The notes under the pieces were generated by a model. The model ran no database searches. It worked only from the letters and a program-made list of their open reading frames with translations, and was not told the origin of the DNA. Made by a program: the position numbers and the translations under genes. A stretch of DNA of 64,000 nt, from NCBI RefSeq assembly GCF_002090135.1, contig NZ_BBRL01000010.1:1-64000 (forward strand), given 5' to 3'. The stretch is from Demequina sp. NBRC 110055 (GTDB taxonomy: Bacteria > Actinomycetota > Actinomycetes > Actinomycetales > Demequinaceae). The number at the start of each line of letters is the position of its first letter. Positions within the stretch are counted from its first letter, which is position 1. Below, piece after piece: positions 62,511 to 64,000 of the stretch.

Positions 62511-63035
62511 GCAACTACCCCCGGACCAGCGACGATGCACGCATGCGACGCAGAATAGCGATGATCGGCTGAACTAGGTAGCACTCGCGCCGACGCCGGG
62601 CGAAGGTTCGCGGCAGTCGACCCGTCATAATCGCCGACCTATACGGCCATGTGTGCTGCTGCGATTGTCCACCGAGATGTGAGGCCAAATTCCATCGGGG
62701 CGCAACTCCACCGTCCGAACTCCGCCCCAGGGACGGAACGGACTTCGCCACCTGCCCGGGGTTCCACGAATGTTCCGGCGAAATACGACGGGCCCAGGTC
62801 AGTTTCCCGATTGAGGGCCTTGACCACAGAACGCCTTGGTGGGCGATACTGGGATCGAACCAGTGACATCTTCCGAGTAAATTCCAAGGGGTAGGCTCCG
62901 AGTGGCCCGAATGAGTGCCGGTGAGTCGCATGGTATGCGTGATTTACCGAAACCTTCGCCCCGTCGGCACCAGTCAATCCCGTGACATTCCAGGGAGAAT
63001 GCACAACCAGGTGCAAAACCCCTCGCACTTACGCG
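62511..63035. other. Noncoding region with an integration scar
   Basis: 525 bp between the DUF4062 gene and the small membrane protein. Besides a 39-nt tRNA-Val fragment (62837-62875) I see no plausible gene; short open frames here lack starts and ribosome binding sites and some are known artefacts of the tRNA sequence. Confidence 0.6.
62837..62875 (-). mobile_element. 3' fragment of tRNA-Val, probable attachment-site scar
   Basis: Read on the minus strand, the segment gives CGGAAGATGTC, the T-arm ACTGGTTCGATCCCAGT, the acceptor strand ATCGCCC and ACCA. This matches the 3' half (anticodon stem to CCA) of an actinobacterial tRNA-Val. No 5' half is present, so it is not a functional tRNA. Integrases often use tRNA 3' ends and leave such a copy at the far end of an element. 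By this logic the element lies to the right. Confidence 0.75.
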
Positions 63036-63473
63036 CTATGCGAGCGCCCACACTGATGACCCAACGGTCACAACAAGGCCAAGAGTTGCATACGAGCGAG
63101 TCCGCCGGTCGTCCACGACGGCTTCCCAGAAACCGATGGGGCCATCTGCATGGTCGTCGTAAGTATCTGTCAGACCCGCTTCCGAGAGTGCCGCAGCCCA
63201 TTTCGCGTCCGCCGCTTCGCGCGCTTCCTTGAACCGCCTTGAGCGCTCGTCGGACGTAAGTTCTCCTGCCTGCACTCGGTCGTAGTCCGCGTTGTACTGG
63301 TCCATCGATTCGTGCGTGTGCTGGGTCCGTAATTGCTTCCGTGTTGCGGCAGCGTCTTTGAACGCCACCGAAGTGCGGTGAGCACGCTCTCCGGCTTCGA
63401 AGATCAACAACCCGCCGAGGACGAACAGCAGCGTTTGAATAATCGTCGGCGATGCCTCGGGAATCACGATCAC
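63036..63473 (-). CDS. Small membrane protein, hypothetical
   Basis: 145-residue protein with a hydrophobic segment near the N-terminus (about residues 9-26) and one at the C-terminus (about 128-144), and a charged helical middle (coiled-coil-prone, many Arg/Glu/Gln). I do not recognise a family. It is 15 bp downstream of the lipoprotein gene and probably co-transcribed with it. It lies on the predicted mobile-element side of the tRNA scar. Confidence 0.6.
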   Translation of the reverse strand: MIVIPEASPTIIQTLLFVLGGLLIFEAGERAHRTSVAFKDAAATRKQLRTQHTHESMDQYNADYDRVQAGELTSDERSRRFKEAREAADAKWAAALSEAGLTDTYDDHADGPIGFWEAVVDDRRTRSYATLGLVVTVGSSVWALA

Positions 63474-63488
63474 ACTCCGTCGTGCCTG

Positions 63489-63956
63489 CTAGCGGCAATT
63501 CACCTCGGACATCTGTATTCGTGCAGCGCCGCTCTCAAACGACGTGAAGTGCATCACGGCATGGTCACCGGCACCGAGATTCTGAACGCTGTCGTTGGCC
63601 CAGTCGATGACAACGCCGTTGGAGTTCTCAATATTGGCCTCGACGTACAGACTTGAACAGCCGTTGATGGCGACCACCTCGATGACCGAACACACACCGC
63701 GCGAATACCCACAGTCGGTGTAGTTGGCGTCGCCCTGGTCTAGGAACTTCGAGTACACGGTCCCGGAGGTATTCAGGTTTGTGAACCCGGCACGCTCCAA
63801 CTGCGCGATCTCGGCGTCCTGAGCCTCAGCCTCGGCGCTCATCTCGGCCCGGAAACTCGCGAGTGCGGCAGACTCCTCTCCGCTGGTGGACTCGCTCGCG
63901 CAACCCACCAGCAAAGTCGAAGCGAGCACCAGCATCGCCAAAGTCATCTTCTTCAA
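63489..63956 (-). CDS. Small lipoprotein, hypothetical
   Basis: 155-residue protein with signal peptide KKMTLAMLVLASTLLVGC and the lipobox LVGC (Cys about 19), so it is probably exported and lipid-anchored. After a Ser/Glu-rich helical stretch there is a compact domain with five further cysteines (YTDCGYSRGVCSV, NGCSS, and the terminal NCR), which may form disulfides. Its family is unknown. First gene of the predicted element segment in this window. Confidence 0.65.
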   Translation of the reverse strand: MKKMTLAMLVLASTLLVGCASESTSGEESAALASFRAEMSAEAEAQDAEIAQLERAGFTNLNTSGTVYSKFLDQGDANYTDCGYSRGVCSVIEVVAINGCSSLYVEANIENSNGVVIDWANDSVQNLGAGDHAVMHFTSFESGAARIQMSEVNCR

Positions 63957-64000
63957 AGCAATCCCCTCAATCGAGACTCCCCCGTCTCATTGCTGAGAAG

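Noticed and set aside
62837..62875. Functional tRNA-Val gene
   Set aside because: Only the 3' half is present; the D-arm, anticodon loop and 5' acceptor strand are missing.
62639..63028. Short proteins around the tRNA fragment
   Set aside because: Translations such as RYWDRTSD and WAILGSNQ are well-known artefacts of reading through tRNA-Val sequence.

Overview
The window comes from a high-GC actinobacterial chromosome, most likely a Micrococcales relative of the Cellulomonas/Demequina type. The lineage is inferred from gene order, phosphatidylinositol and PI-mannoside genes, and GTG/TTG starts with GAGG-type ribosome binding sites; the genus cannot be fixed from the sequence. Most of it is conserved housekeeping DNA on the minus strand. 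The likely accessory parts are a type IV pilus locus, a few plus-strand cassettes, and the last ~4 kb.

Reading the minus strand in transcription order: rpsD, alaS, ruvX, mltG, aroE, a complete type IVa pilus locus (pilB, pilT, pilC, pilA, three minor-pilin-like genes, pilD, pilM, pilN, pilO), then aroC, aroK, aroB. A plus-strand polytopic membrane protein interrupts the aro run before aroQ, efp, nusB and a YrhK-like gene. Between 24 and 40 kb are a DUF222/HNH protein, rarA, an HTH regulator with an MFS transporter, an SLH/CHAP secreted protein, a LysR/EamA pair, aspS, hisS, a cyclophilin, a DUF349 protein, a sulfotransferase-like protein and an AbiEi-like protein. From 40 to 60 kb the order is rel, secF, secD, ruvB, ruvA, ruvC, yebC, a SatD pair, pdxT, NUDIX, pdxS, pimA-like, patA-like, pgsA, HIT, thrS, a phosphotransferase and tdk. 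This closely follows the known mycobacterial block from thrS to secDF/rel and links (p)ppGpp signalling, protein export, recombination, vitamin B6 and PI-mannoside synthesis.

The right end (60-64 kb) holds a 771-residue DUF4062/alpha-solenoid protein resembling a single-gene defence factor, a 39-nt 3' fragment of a tRNA-Val gene that looks like an attachment-site scar, and two small hypothetical genes on the presumed element side.

The most unusual signal is a dispersed 9-mer, GGCCGATGC (reverse GCATCGGCC). I found it at least 44 times on both strands, where about two are expected. It is encoded with locally rare codons, is relatively frequent between genes, forms inverted pairs with hairpin potential, and is absent from the 13-kb pilus segment. 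Its density and behaviour resemble DNA uptake sequences of Neisseria and Pasteurellaceae, but its function here is unknown. A second dispersed feature is a GCGC-rich low-complexity repeat family, with an 18-bp tandem array at 39.4 kb.
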